DNA from: Undaria pinnatifida
Lineage: Eukaryota > Sar > Phaeophyceae > Laminariales > Alariaceae
Assembly (NCBI GenBank): GCA_012845835.1
Contig: JABAKD010000002.1
Coordinates: forward strand, 24,532,518 to 24,596,517
DNA length: 64,000 nt
Direction of reading: 5' to 3'
Part shown: one piece after another, positions 12,430 through 23,090 of the stretch
Layout of the letters: every line of letters starts with the position of its first letter
How positions within the stretch are numbered: position 1 is the first letter of the stretch
Made by a program: the position numbers and the translations under genes
The notes under the pieces: generated by a model
What the model saw: the letters and a program-made list of their open reading frames with translations, nothing else
What the model was told of the DNA's origin: nothing
The model's database searches: none

Positions 12430-12642
12430 ACGCAGCTTGCAAAGTTGAGTTTCAACCATTCAATCGATCGTACTCACAGCTGACGTTTTTCAATATTTTA
12501 TAAGATACTTGTAAAGAAGGTTGAACGTATTTGTGGCTTTAAACCATAGATCTAAATTATTACGAAGTATAAAAATAAAAATACACTCCAGCTGTGAGAT
12601 CGAAGATTTTGTCGAAACTCATCTTTTTTGCAAGCTGTGTAT
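12430..12642. repeat. R1 repeat copies b and c, inverted pair
   Basis: A reverse copy (about 12430-12505) and a forward copy (about 12568-12642) face each other across about 60 bp, each with the CAGCTG to CAAGCTG core. The pair could form a hairpin. Confidence 0.65.
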
Positions 12643-13364
12643 GGTGAGCAACAAAATAGGTGTTGCTTCGATTATTGCCTATTATTATTTGGTGAAAAAG
12701 TTGCTTTAGTTGCGTAGTTGCTTTTAGTGTGTACCTGGTACATGCTAAAACCTCTACTACTTCGAAGTATATATACAACAGTATGGAAATTCGGTAGTAC
12801 CACACTAAAACCCATACGATAATGTAAGCACTCTACATCGCGAACACTTCTTGTTTGTACAGAGTCTACCAATGGACATTTTAAAAATTTTGTATGGGGT
12901 TTAGTGTACCATACTCAAATCCGTGTAGCTAAAATAAGCGAATGAATGAGCACGACTTTTGTTTTTAAATAAGCACGACACGGTTGCTTTAATTATGCTT
13001 GTAATTATAGTAGGCCAACCAACAAACTTGATTTTAAAATGCATATATTATTCGCACCTGGTACTTTGAAGTATTATGCTTGCTTTATAACCTACCAGTT
13101 AGTTGCTCACCAACACTAACCCTACCCCCGACCGACTGGGAAGTCTAGGATATTTTGAAGATGCAATGAGGAGTTAGTACATGATGCGAGTCGACGAGGG
13201 GAGAAATAGCTGGAGTCTTCTCACAATAATAAGGAAGGCACGTACCGTACGAGTAGTGGGATGGGGGAAGAGCCTGCTCAGCTGCTTATTACTAGTGACC
13301 CCGGATCTGGGTTACGTCTATAGTACTCCGGAGTATGTTGTAAGTAAGGCTTAGTTTTGGGTAA

Positions 13365-13749
13365 TGTTATAAGGCTTAATTTGGTTAGCTATCGGTTAAC
13401 CTTTTGCAAGTGGTCAAACGGACTAATACCGCACTAATTACCTTAACAAATAGCGTCGTCGACAGACCATGGGTTTTTTGGGTCGTGGGTTCAAATCCCA
13501 CCATGCATGGTAATACCTGGTACACTTTTTCAGACTTTCCTCATGTCGAACTTGAAAAACACTCTCCGGTCACCCCAGGAAATGAAACGGCTTCGATATT
13601 GAAAGGTCCGCCCGTATATCCGGCCGACCTGCTATCCCGCCGTTTCAGGGGGGGAGAGTGTTATGAGGCTCAGTTTGGGTCAGCTATCGGTTAACCTTTT
13701 GCAAGTGATCAAACGGACAAATACCCCACTATTAATAACTACCTTAACA
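13365..13749 (+). mobile_element. TRIM (miniature LTR retrotransposon), inner copy
   Basis: Terminal direct repeats of 84 bp (13365-13448) and 91 bp (13659-13749), both starting TGTTAT and ending CTTAACA. Two bases after the left repeat lies a primer-binding-site-like sequence beginning TAGCGTCGTCGACAG (TGGCGTCGTCGGCAG in the other copies; TGG would pair with a tRNA CCA end). Immediately before the right repeat is a polypurine tract, AGGGGGGGAGAG. Internal region of about 210 bp, no ORF. The flanking GTAA is duplicated, and the element splits the LTR of another copy. Confidence 0.8.
13449..13500 (+). other. tRNA-like segment inside the TRIM
   Basis: Downstream of the 5' LTR, GGGTCGTGGGTTCAAATCCC forms a T-arm-like hairpin (GTGGG, seven-base loop TTCAAAT, CCCAC) containing a B-box-like GGTTCAAATCC. 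The upstream TAGCGTCGTCGACAG (TGGCGTCGTCGG in other copies) has some A-box character. The reverse copy keeps GGTTCGAGTCC. It may be a pol III promoter or a captured tRNA part. Confidence 0.45.
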
Positions 13750-14453
13750 GTAAGCCATTGTTGGTTAACCTTTTGCAAGTGGTCAAACGGACTAATGCCC
13801 CACTAATTACCTTCACAAATGGCGTCGTCGGCAGGACACACATATCATAGGGAGGGAGAAGGAGAAAGAAAAGTGCGAAGATACTACACAAGGGATGAGC
13901 AAGAAAACAACATATATATGTCTATGGAATGGTAGTCCCCCGCAGGAGGTACATAGATCCCTTTACTTGAATGGAAGTGTGGAGACACACCGAGGTGGGT
14001 TGTACGCGTAACCGCGCGCTCAAGAGGATAACCACGGAGTGCCCCCCCCGAGGATGGCCTTGGAGGGATTTTATAGTGACAACGAGGCGGTACGATCATG
14101 GGTATAGGACCTGGTATCCACAAATAATTAAAATATATTCCGGAGTAATAAATATAGACTAGTGTTGGGACTTTTCTTTCAACCATTTGGTCGAAGCTCG
14201 GCCAAGTCGCGAACGCTAGCCACTACAACACCAGTATATAATAATAAGGGACCCCTTGTGGGGTGCCGGTATATATATGTGCACACTAGAGGGAAACACC
14301 CGACACTACTATAGCGGCAACTGGCGCTACTCCGCATGCTGACGCTTCTGGTTGTTCCCATCTGTGACAAGCGATTCCGGTCACTATTATATACCTGGTA
14401 GTCTATAGGGGGCAACCGGCACTACTACCCGATCCGCAGTATGGGGGGACTTT

Positions 14454-14519
<66 letters not shown>

Positions 14520-14578
14520 AATAAATGTCAGTTACTACTGCTGACTGGAGGCGTCGTACACGTTTTACGACCTGGTCC

Positions 14579-14626
<48 letters not shown>
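14454..14626. repeat. Inverted triplet microsatellites (ACT)n and (AGT)n
   Basis: About 22 ACT units (14454-14519) and about 16 AGT units (14579-14626) are reverse complements separated by 59 bp, giving a potential long near-perfect hairpin. Confidence 0.85.
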
Positions 14627-14627
<1 letters not shown>

Positions 14628-16118
14628 CTTATCTCACGCTCTCGCGCTTGCTTGCGCTTTCAGCGAATGACAGCGATCGATGTGGTTTTAGCCAGCAGGG
14701 ACACTGAATGTATCGGCTACTTAAACTGCTTGAGCACTGAATGAAGTATATACTGCTCCAGAGCAGCGAACGAGAGATGATTAGGTCTTGGTCTAAAGAA
14801 ACAAACAAACCGACAGAAATCGCTGTTTCGGTTTTGATCGGTCTTTTCACACAACAAGGAAGACAGGGCAGTGGGCGTGCGGTGCGTGTGTGCGTGTATT
14901 CCACATGCCACAATGTATGCACACGCGTGTGGCATACAAACCCCGCCCTCAAAAACAATTAATTGCCCTCTGGGCTTTTTCAGGCAGCATGTGCACGGTA
15001 TTTACGACAACCACTCAGAATAGATGGAAGGGCATGCGTTGCATCACCCCCCCCCCCTCCCCGGCCAAAAAAAGTTGAACCATGCATGCGTACATGCCTA
15101 TATGCGTATTGCGTGCGCGCCATCTTGATTATTACCCTCCGCTTATTCACACACCATACATCGTATGTAAGTACGGCAACCACACACAGAGGATACATGG
15201 ATGCATGCAATGCATGCGTAGCATCGCCCCCCCCCCCCCCCCCTCCCGCTAAGAAGATTTACCCTCAAGATCTCGGGAAGCCACTCAACAACCAAAACCG
15301 TGCCATACCATGAATAGCACATCCAGAGACAGACGTTGGTACAGTGGTACGATGCCTCGGTGTGGGCGCTGTGTAGGCGAATGTATGGGGGTGGAGAAAA
15401 TAGCTCTAACTATAGCGCTGCACATTGTCGGGCTGGCAAATGAAATGTTATGCAACAATATAACAATAGATTGATGTGAAAAAGACACGATCCTGAGGAA
15501 TTACTGTACGAAATGATGCCAAGCTGCTACCCTTCCGCTTCTGAGCTACGAAAAAAGTGAGTAACACCGAGGACACCCACTTGGTCGACCTGTTGGGAGA
15601 TACGTTGTCTCTCACCCCTATACTGTATATATAGCAACTTATTTAACACAGTACACATGTAAAACGCATAATAGTACAACGCACCTGCCTGCCTGCCTGC
15701 CTGCCAGTGCCTGACTGCTTTTTTTTGTGTTAATCCTGAAGTGGTATTTCGCGGCAATCCTACATTCATTCATATACCTTCTATTGCTACTATTAATACT
15801 ACTGCTTGCTGTAGTAGTGCTCAGTATAGACTAGTGTAACCACAAAAAGGGGCTCTGTAGCACCTGACAGTAAAAATAGACAGTACTTTTGGTAGTCTAC
15901 AACGTCTGAATGATTCAACTCTGCTTCCTCCATGCTTTCGTCCCCAAAACGCTATACCAGGTATGTATGTAGTAGTGTGGACCCGTGTGGTGCAGAGATC
16001 ATCACCATGCATGCACGATTGGTGTGTCACAGTACTCGTAGCGAGTACGGAGTTATCAGGTTGTACAGTACAGGCCCGCCAATAAGAAAGTGTCCAATGA
16101 GAAAAATAAGAGAATAAT

Positions 16119-16192
16119 AACAATTAGAGAACAATTAGAACAATAAGAACAATAAGAACAATAAGAACAATAAGAACAATAAGAACATTATA
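16119..16192 (+). repeat. 9-bp minisatellite (AACAATAAG)n
   Basis: About seven units of AACAATAAG, the first ones reading AACAATTAG. No gene nearby. Confidence 0.8.
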
Positions 16193-16807
16193 AGGAAAAA
16201 CTGATGCTTACTTTGGGGCGGACGCGAGCTAACTAAGAAAATTAAAATTGGACTAAGAAATCGTGCTCAGCGGCGAGCGCTACACAAAATCTTACATAAA
16301 AAGCCTACTATGCTCTAGGTTGTTTTATAGGGTGGTGTCAGAATAATAATCTGAGGGAGGCTCACCCCAAATAGGAATATATCAATATATTCTCCTCGTT
16401 GGCGGGTCCATAGTGTCGGTCAGCTGATTGTAATGGGGGTCGAAGAATATTCGATCGGAGTGCTCCAACAAATATGACCAAATCCTCACTACCAGGGGTG
16501 TTCTATAAAACTATTTTAAATACGTCTGTTATTCCTTCGACGTATATCATGTTCTCTCCGCCCGCCCGCCTGACTCGAAGCTCGCCTACTCTGTGCTGGC
16601 CCTTAAAAAGTAAATCCAATCCCCTTCGGGGTCAAGGGGTCATCAGGCCTCAATCCATCGATCGTCACGAAGAAAACGGTTCAAACCTCTGCTATAAAAT
16701 ACCAGTGCCTGGTATACCTGCTTCGTTGTTGGCATATTGATGAGCAAATGTTAAGATACGGTCTGGACCACCTATAACCTTACACTACAAACCAAATGAA
16801 TAATATT

Positions 16808-16872
16808 CAAGTTGAGTTTCATTTATTCAATCGGTCGTACTCACAGCTGAATTTTTTCAATTTTTATAAAAT
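16808..16872 (-). repeat. R1 repeat copy d (short)
   Basis: Reverse copy of the R1 core only (GTTGAGTTTC ... CTCACAGCTGA), close to the version at 12430. It is followed directly by a TACCTGGTA motif. Confidence 0.6.
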
Positions 16873-17117
16873 ACCTGGTACATTATTATGGGTGATTACT
16901 GGTCATATTTCCCCCACCACTACTTTCTTCGTGCGGGTATCTTATCCACCCTCGATGTCCGCTTTCTTGTATCTTTGACATTTTCCATAGTAAATTAATT
17001 CGTAGTAGTGTGTACCGCAGAGACTAGAGGTTAAAATCGCACATTAATCATCAAATCGCACATCCGACAAAATTCCATGATATACAAGAGGTGCATGCGG
17101 CTTAAATCACTAAGTAC

Positions 17118-17504
17118 TGTTACAGTTAAGGTATTAGTGGGGTATTAGTCCGTTTGACCACTTGCAAAAGGTTAACCTATAGCTTACCCAAACTAAGCCT
17201 TATAACACTCTCCCACCCCTGAAACGGCAGGATAGCAGGTCGGCCGGATATACGGGCGGACCTATCAATATCCAAGCGCTTTCATTTCCTACGCATACCG
17301 AGATTATTTTTCAAGTTCGACATGGGGAAAGTCTGAAAAGTTTATTATGGTGGATGAGGGACTCGAACCCACGACCCAAAAAACCCATGGTCCTGCCGAC
17401 GACGCCATTTGTTAATAAGGTATTAGTGCAGGGTATTAGTCCGTTTGACCGCTTGCAAAAGGTTGACCAATACTCGAAGCTTACCCAAACTAAGTCTTAT
17501 AACA
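17118..17504 (-). mobile_element. TRIM, reverse-strand copy
   Basis: Same family as 13365-13749, inverted. Terminal repeats are 17410-17504 (5' LTR) and 17118-17207 (3' LTR). Polypurine tract AGGGGTGGGAGAG abuts the 3' LTR; the primer-binding-like TGGCGTCGTCGGCAGGACC follows the 5' LTR. It lacks the TACCTGGTA-containing stretch seen in the internal region of the other copy. Confidence 0.78.
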
Positions 17505-18149
17505 CTACCAAGCCGTCTACAATAATATACGTATATATATGCCATCAGACAGAGAGTAGTGTAAACGCAAGAGTGATTCCACGATGATGTAACCGTAGCC
17601 CCCCCAAAAAAATCCAGCGATTTTCTTTAACGAACGTTTCATGGCTGCTCGACACGAGGAAGCGTGCTATTAGAAAAAAGACTCATCCCACGGTAGGGGT
17701 AGCAGTTGTATGATTGCGCCAAATAGTCCCTGGGCGATTGAGTTCCTTATGTGAGGAACCGCCGGTCAACGAAGTAATTTCACGAGTAGTACATCATCTA
17801 TGTATTTTAGTCACCAAAAGGCGTAAGAGCTTGGTCGGGTTGTGCGAACGAATGCCTCGAAGTCATTTTTCGGGTGATATATTGAGTTCCTCATATATAT
17901 ACTGGACGTTCTGCTGCAAGCCTACCGCGGGATGGCTCAAAAGCCTCCATAAACACATGTGTTATTGTTTGCGAAGAGCTATCGAACGATGACGTCGGGG
18001 TGGCAAAGAAAGGGGCACCGTATCTCAGGAGGACCTGGTGCGGCCGGGAGCTGGTTGCAAAACCCACCGATTACGTTATTTTTGAGGGAAAGTTGGGGGG
18101 GCTACTACCACCGTAGAACAACTCACAACCAACCCACAACCTACTCGTA

Positions 18150-18655
18150 CATACAGTCCAAAGCATTATTCATAACACTTAATGAGTATTTAGTAGATAC
18201 CACTGCATTATGGTGCGATCATTCGAAATCATATCAGGCACTGCTGCTGCTTTATGGAAGAATATTTTACATCGGAACGGCATGTACGCTATATTGTCGG
18301 AGGGCAAAAAATAATACTCGGAGTAATAGGTAGGGTCTCACCAAATAATAAATGGAACGTTCAACGACTGAATGAACGTCGATATATCTATCATATTCTC
18401 AAAACAATGTACGATATTCATACGACGTGGTACTTGCTGGTATTTACGAGTTGTTGTACCTGATAAGAAACATACAGTCCCAAGCACTATTAATAACGCT
18501 TGATAATTTATTTAAAAGTCTCACACCAGGGGACGTTCAATGGCTGAATGAACGTCGATCTCTCATAATCTCGAAACTATGTACATCCATACGACGTCGT
18601 ACTTGCTGATATTTACGAGTTGTTGCACCTGATAAGAAGCATAATAAGTACGTAC
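18150..18655 (+). repeat. Tandem repeat, about 178-bp period
   Basis: Units near 18355 and 18532 share GGCTGAATGAACGTCGAT-type sequence, CATACGACGTCGTACTTGCT and TTTACGAGTTGTTG; the CATACAGTCC-AAGCA block recurs at about 18152 and 18471. About 2.5 diverged units. Confidence 0.55.
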
Positions 18656-18837
18656 GAAATATGATACCCTTGCAGCACTTACTTGCAAGGATGTGTGACT
18701 TTTGGTCGAATTTCCTATATTGTTCGCGGCTGAAGCGTACTTGTACTTTTCTCATTTTTCCTACATACCCTACCGGTATCTCTATCTATGTGTATACCTA
18801 CTGCTACTACTGGTACGTGATAAAAACCATATATTAT

Positions 18838-19134
18838 AAAAATAAAATACACTCCTCCAGCTGTGAGATCGAAGATTTTGTCGAAACTCATCTTTGCAAG
18901 CTGTGTGTGATACTCCGATAGCGCGTATTACGGGTTGTGTGTCCTCGTTATTAAGGGTATAGGTCGGCGACTCCCCTTGCAACTACAGCAGTGTAGCTAT
19001 CAGTGTCAACAGGGTGAGGTTAGTCAGTCTGTGTGCGGAAACTATAAAACCCGTCTTTGAGGGGAACAAAATCTGACAGCTGTGGAAGGAAATGCATCAG
19101 TTTATCAAGTGAATCCTGTAAGTCGAATAACCGC
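18838..19134 (+). repeat. R1 repeat copy e (long form)
   Basis: Long form of about 297 bp: the core, then TCGGCGACTCCCCTTGCAAC, CGGAAACTATAAAACCCG and ATGCATCAGTTTATCAAGTG. Closely matches copy g at 20963-21254. No ORF. Confidence 0.75.
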
Positions 19135-19639
19135 TGAAATATATATGTAACATGAATGCTAAAAAAAATGCCATCATCAGTTCCAGCCGCGTTTTAGTGG
19201 TGGTAGTTGGCTGTATTTCGACAAGAAACGAACTGTTATCAGTGTGGTCGGTACTTACAAGTATTAATAGCTAACATACGACAGCGCCGTGTGTGAGGCG
19301 TTTGATGTGTTTGATGCTATACCCCGGGGGGGGCACGGGTAAATTGAAATGAGCACGTTCCGGTGCTGACTGACCTTTCTTGCATAGCCACTAACTATTT
19401 CATCATGGTATGTGTAACACAGGAGGTGTATATCTTGCGGTGTTGATATGGGCTTTGGGTCAACCTTTCACACGAAACAAGAAACAAAAAAACGTGCACC
19501 TGTATGTACGATTTTAATATGTTCTTCCTGGTAATATTAAATGTTAGAAGTAATTTTATGTTCACCACCACCACAAGAAAATAAAAAGAATGTCCACCTA
19601 TTATTAATATTAATAGTGCCAAGCGGGCCCAAAGGGGGG

Positions 19640-20075
19640 CGCGGGGTTGTCGGTGTTGGGAAGCGCACTCCTCACCATCATGGTTTATTATGGTGTCTTT
19701 ATTCGTTTTTCCGCTGGCAGCTCTCAGCCCGGACACGAGAGGCAGGCAATTATAATATGATACCATTTTGCCGACCTATATATCCTCAATGAGGACACAC
19801 ACCCAGTAATACGCGCTATCGGAGTATCACACACAGCTTGCAAAGATGAGTTTCGACAAATTGATTTTATTATTCGATCTCACAGCTGAAATAAATGTGT
19901 TTCAAGTTTTATTCAAGTATCATACCAAGCATGATATGATACCATGATAACCACAGAAGAACTGAGACCGACGTAGGGAGTATCCGGCTTGGAGCACCAC
20001 CGTCACCTACATTCTTGCGCGACTACGATGATGGCCTTGACGTGACAGGCTCCAGAGGCCATCAGACCACTATGA
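19640..20075 (+). repeat. R6 repeat copy 1, interrupted by R1
   Basis: 19640-19766 and 19946-20075 match consecutive parts of 20640-20895 (GGGTTGTCGGTGTTGGGA, CAGCCCGGAC, CGGCCTGGAGCATCACCGTC). R1 copy f sits between the two halves. Confidence 0.6.
19767..19933 (-). mobile_element. R1 repeat copy f with 12-bp direct repeats
   Basis: Reverse, partial R1 copy flanked by ATATGATACCAT on both sides (19755-19766 and 19934-19945). It interrupts a segment that is continuous in the related region 20640-20895, which serves as an empty site. This is evidence that R1 is mobile. Confidence 0.65.
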
Positions 20076-20455
20076 CATGAGATCACACCCATTATCTCCT
20101 GATTTCACCTCAAATATATAGACTGCGTATCAATCTGCCTATCGCACTCTATAAAACACTAGCCCACCCTGAACAGTCGCAGATACCGATCACACGACAA
20201 TTAGAGGATGTCAACAAAGCATCCAGTAAGTGGAACCTGCGTCGAAGATGCGGAATTCGAAACAAAGGAAAATGATGATTTAGAACCTCCCACACCTCGT
20301 CGTGATGAGGCTAAGACGGCTCTTTGCAAGAGTTAGAACCCGGCGATGGGGCTCACAAAACAAACTTGGTAGCTCGAGATCGGGTATTGCACTTAATGTC
20401 TAGCAGTAGCAATCGGTCCACGAAACCCCATATATAAACCTGTTAAAAATACTTA

Positions 20456-20992
20456 TTGGTGTACATATCGACAAACAAAAAAAAAAAACTCGCAGCAAAA
20501 CAAAAACATTCCAAACCCAAAAGCTCGCCTTCGGAAGAAGGGGATAGCACCGGGAGAGCTTCTTCAGGAGGGTCCGCAAGCCAAAGGTTAACAAGTCGGT
20601 TGACGACGCCATATTTCAAGGAGCGTCCCAGTAGGGGACGCAGGGTTGTCGGTGTTGGGATACGCTCCCCCACCATGGTCCATGGTGTATTTGCTAATTT
20701 CTCCGTTGGCAACTCACAGCCCGGACGCAAGGCAGGCAGTATAATATTGTTTACCATGGTACACTACAGAACTGACACCACCGTAGGGGATGCCCGGCCT
20801 GGAGCATCACCGTCGCCTACATTGTTCCTGTCCGACTATGAGTATGGTCTTGACGTGGTAAGCTCCAGAAGCCAGATCAGACGACTACTTGGGGCATGGT
20901 TTCACATAATCCATGTCCTGATCCACCTCAACTCTTTAGATAATCCATCTACGTATGTATATTATAAAAATAAAAATACACTCCAGCTGTGA
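20456..20992 (+). CDS. ORF of 178 codons, probably transposon-derived
   Basis: Starts with a Lys-rich stretch and Ser/Gly-rich segment, then RRVVGVGIRSPTMVHGVFAN and FSVGNSQPGRKAG, and runs into R1 copy g at its end. A second copy of the region at 19640-20075 encodes a similar peptide (MVYYGVFIRFSAGSSQPG) across frameshifts, which suggests both derive from a once-coding mobile element. No known transposase motif was seen. Confidence 0.3.
   Translation: MVYISTNKKKKLAAKQKHSKPKSSPSEEGDSTGRASSGGSASQRLTSRLTTPYFKERPSRGRRVVGVGIRSPTMVHGVFANFSVGNSQPGRKAGSIILFTMVHYRTDTTVGDARPGASPSPTLFLSDYEYGLDVVSSRSQIRRLLGAWFHIIHVLIHLNSLDNPSTYVYYKNKNTLQL
20640..20895 (+). repeat. R6 repeat copy 2, uninterrupted
   Basis: Uninterrupted counterpart of 19640-20075; part of the 178-codon ORF at 20456-20992 lies in it. 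Confidence 0.55.
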
Positions 20993-21620
20993 GATCGAAT
21001 GTTGTGTCGAAACTCATATTTGCAAGCTGTGTGTGATACTCCGATCGCGCGTATTACGGGTTGTGTGTCCTCATTAAGGATATAGGTCGGCGACTCCCCT
21101 TGCAACTACAATGTAGCTATCAGGGTCAACATGGTGTTTTAGTCAGTCTGTGCGCGGAAACTATAAAACCCATTTTTGAGGGGGACAAAATCTGACAGCT
21201 GTGAAAGGAAATGCATCAGTTTATCAAGTGTATCCTGTAAGTCGAACAACCGGTGAGGGGAGGGCGGAGTTTTTTAAGGATGTGGGGGCCTGGTTTTGAT
21301 CAAAAGGAAGCGAGGGGGGGGGGAGGGGGAAGGCGGGGGGAGTTTTTAAGGACGTGGGGGCCTGGTTTTGATCAAAAGAAAGCGGGGGTGGGGGACGGGT
21401 GGGGCAGCTCAATTTGTGCGTGGAAACTATAAACCCTTCAAGGGGGTAAATGTGGCGGTTTTGGGAAGAATGCACCAGTTTATCATGGGGGGGAGGGCGG
21501 GGCAGCTCAATCTATGCGTGGAAACTATACATCCTTTAAGGGGATAATTGTGACGGTTTTGGAAAGAATGTACCAGTTTATCATGTTTATCCTGTTAGTC
21601 GTACAACCAGTGAGTAGAGG
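20963..21620 (+). repeat. R1 repeat copy g with tandem tail units
   Basis: A long-form R1 copy (20963-21254) is followed by two more copies of its last about 100 bp (about 21407-21487 and 21502-21620), each with GCGTGGAAACTATA and CCAGTTTATCATG. G-rich filler with GGCCTGGTTTTGATCAAAAG, itself repeated at 21290 and 21360, separates them. Confidence 0.6.
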
Positions 21621-22277
21621 GCGGGGTGTTCGAGGGGGTGGGGTGGGGGGGTGGGGAGGTAGGGTGGGGGAGAGGGGGGGGAGGTGGGGGGATGGGGGGC
21701 GAAAGGGCTTTAGGTCGCATATATGTAGGGGTTTGCTATACGAGTGGTGTATATATCGCACACTGCTGTACCACAAGCCCGCGGCTGGTTAGTATGGTGT
21801 ATGGGTAATAATAACCAGATGTAAAATATCAAAAATAATTGTCTGGGGTCTTTCCTTTTGGCGGCGGGTGCACATTATTATTGTGTTTTTTTAACCATTG
21901 CACCCCAGTGACGTCAGCAGGGGGCATCCCGACCGGTATTTCGTGTGGGTTAGGGTTTGGGCTAAGATAAGGGTTAGTTCCACCCATGGTGATAAGCACA
22001 ATAATGTAGGACACCCAATTTTAAGCTGGACATTATTAATTGTTGTCTCGGGGGGCTAATGAAAGAGCTGAAATACTCGTATCATACAACGATAATAATG
22101 CGGGTCTTTGGTCGATGCTTCGTTGGAATTGCTTCGGGGGCGGGGCGGAGGTCTTGGTTGTTGTTAGATGGGTGATGAAATGCAGGGAGGGGGATGTTGT
22201 TTTTTGGGGGGATTTTTAGGGTTAATGCAGTGGCTTAGTTTATTACTACTCTTTTTTTTGCCATCCGACAATGTAGC

Positions 22278-22512
22278 GTAGATGTCGTTCCGCTAGTCTC
22301 GAGGATTCGAGTTGTTATCTGGATCGGCTTCCTTCGCGTAGCCTCCGAGAGATATCCTTCGACCAATCATATGAATATGATGAGTATGCAACTGCTGCCT
22401 GCCGTGATGTTGCATCGAAGTACTCCCTGCAATTTAATTGCCGGGTGAATGCCAACGAAGACAAATTATGTGGTTTCATACGCAAATTTACGCGTTTGGG
22501 TTCTTTGTGAGC
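22278..22512 (+). pseudogene. Protein-like open stretch without start codon
   Basis: Open from after a TAG to TGA near 22512, reading SLREISFDQSYEYDEYATAA and SLQFNCRVNANEDKLCGFIR. Its acidic/aromatic composition is unlike the repeats around it. There is no ATG and no clear splice sites, so it may be a relic of a gene or transposon ORF. Confidence 0.25.
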
Positions 22513-22944
22513 GTTCTTCTTCCTAGTGGCTAGAGGCGGGGAGATCGAGACTCCTTGAGTCAAACACCGTCGGAGAGGGGGGGAGGGGGCTGTGGTAAAA
22601 ACCATCACTAAAAAAGATATTGCAATCCATTACTAATAAAATATTACTAGTACATAATATTTAGTACATACCAGGCACTGGTGATGGTAGTACGTACCGG
22701 GTACTCGTGATGTCTTTGATGTGATCATATTTAGCCTTTCGCCCGGTTTCGTCCGCAACGAAAACGCCGCCACAAAGAGGAACATACATAACACCCCTGG
22801 CAGATATTATTACAAACGACGACGCACGTGGTAGAAGGAGTAGCATTAAGGAATCTTTGGTTCCTGTTTTTTTACGTGAAGTAAACAAAACACACTAACC
22901 AGCCACCGACAATGTCGAGACAGCCAGATAGAGCGCTTTCTTCT

Positions 22945-23090
22945 GCAGGGGGGGCGGGGTATTTTTCTGTATTAAGAGTGTGTGGGGGGTAATTTTTACC
23001 CATACGAGGGGGGGGCGGGGGGGGGAGGGCGGGGGGGGGGGGGGGCGGGGGGGAGATTTTACCTCTTCATGTCGGGGGGGGGGTATTTTA
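22945..23090 (+). repeat. G-rich tract
   Basis: Repeated runs of 6 to 15 G separated by single bases; G-quadruplex-prone and hard to assemble. Confidence 0.75.

Larger units (their letters stand above)
10340..13335. other. Repeat-rich intergenic DNA
   Basis: G-rich run near 10340-10380, an R4 copy, the R1 inverted pair and TACCWGGTA motifs at 11226, 11959 and 12732. No convincing gene. Confidence 0.5.
13336..13837 (+). mobile_element. Outer TRIM LTR interrupted by the inner copy
   Basis: Bases 13336-13364 and 13750-13817 join into one LTR of the same family once the inner element and one GTAA are removed. It is followed by AATGGCGTCGTCGGCAGGAC (the internal start, 13818-13837) and then by unrelated sequence, so the outer copy is truncated. 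Confidence 0.72.
13838..17117. other. Repeat-rich intergenic DNA between TRIM copies
   Basis: Triplet hairpin, 9-bp minisatellite, C-runs near 15050 and 15230, an R1 core at 16808, and TACCWGGTA motifs at 14392, 15955 and 16872. No convincing gene. Confidence 0.5.

Noticed and set aside
13395..13520. tRNA gene at the GGTTCAAATCC hairpin
   Set aside because: Acceptor and anticodon stems do not form; better explained as part of the TRIM internal region.
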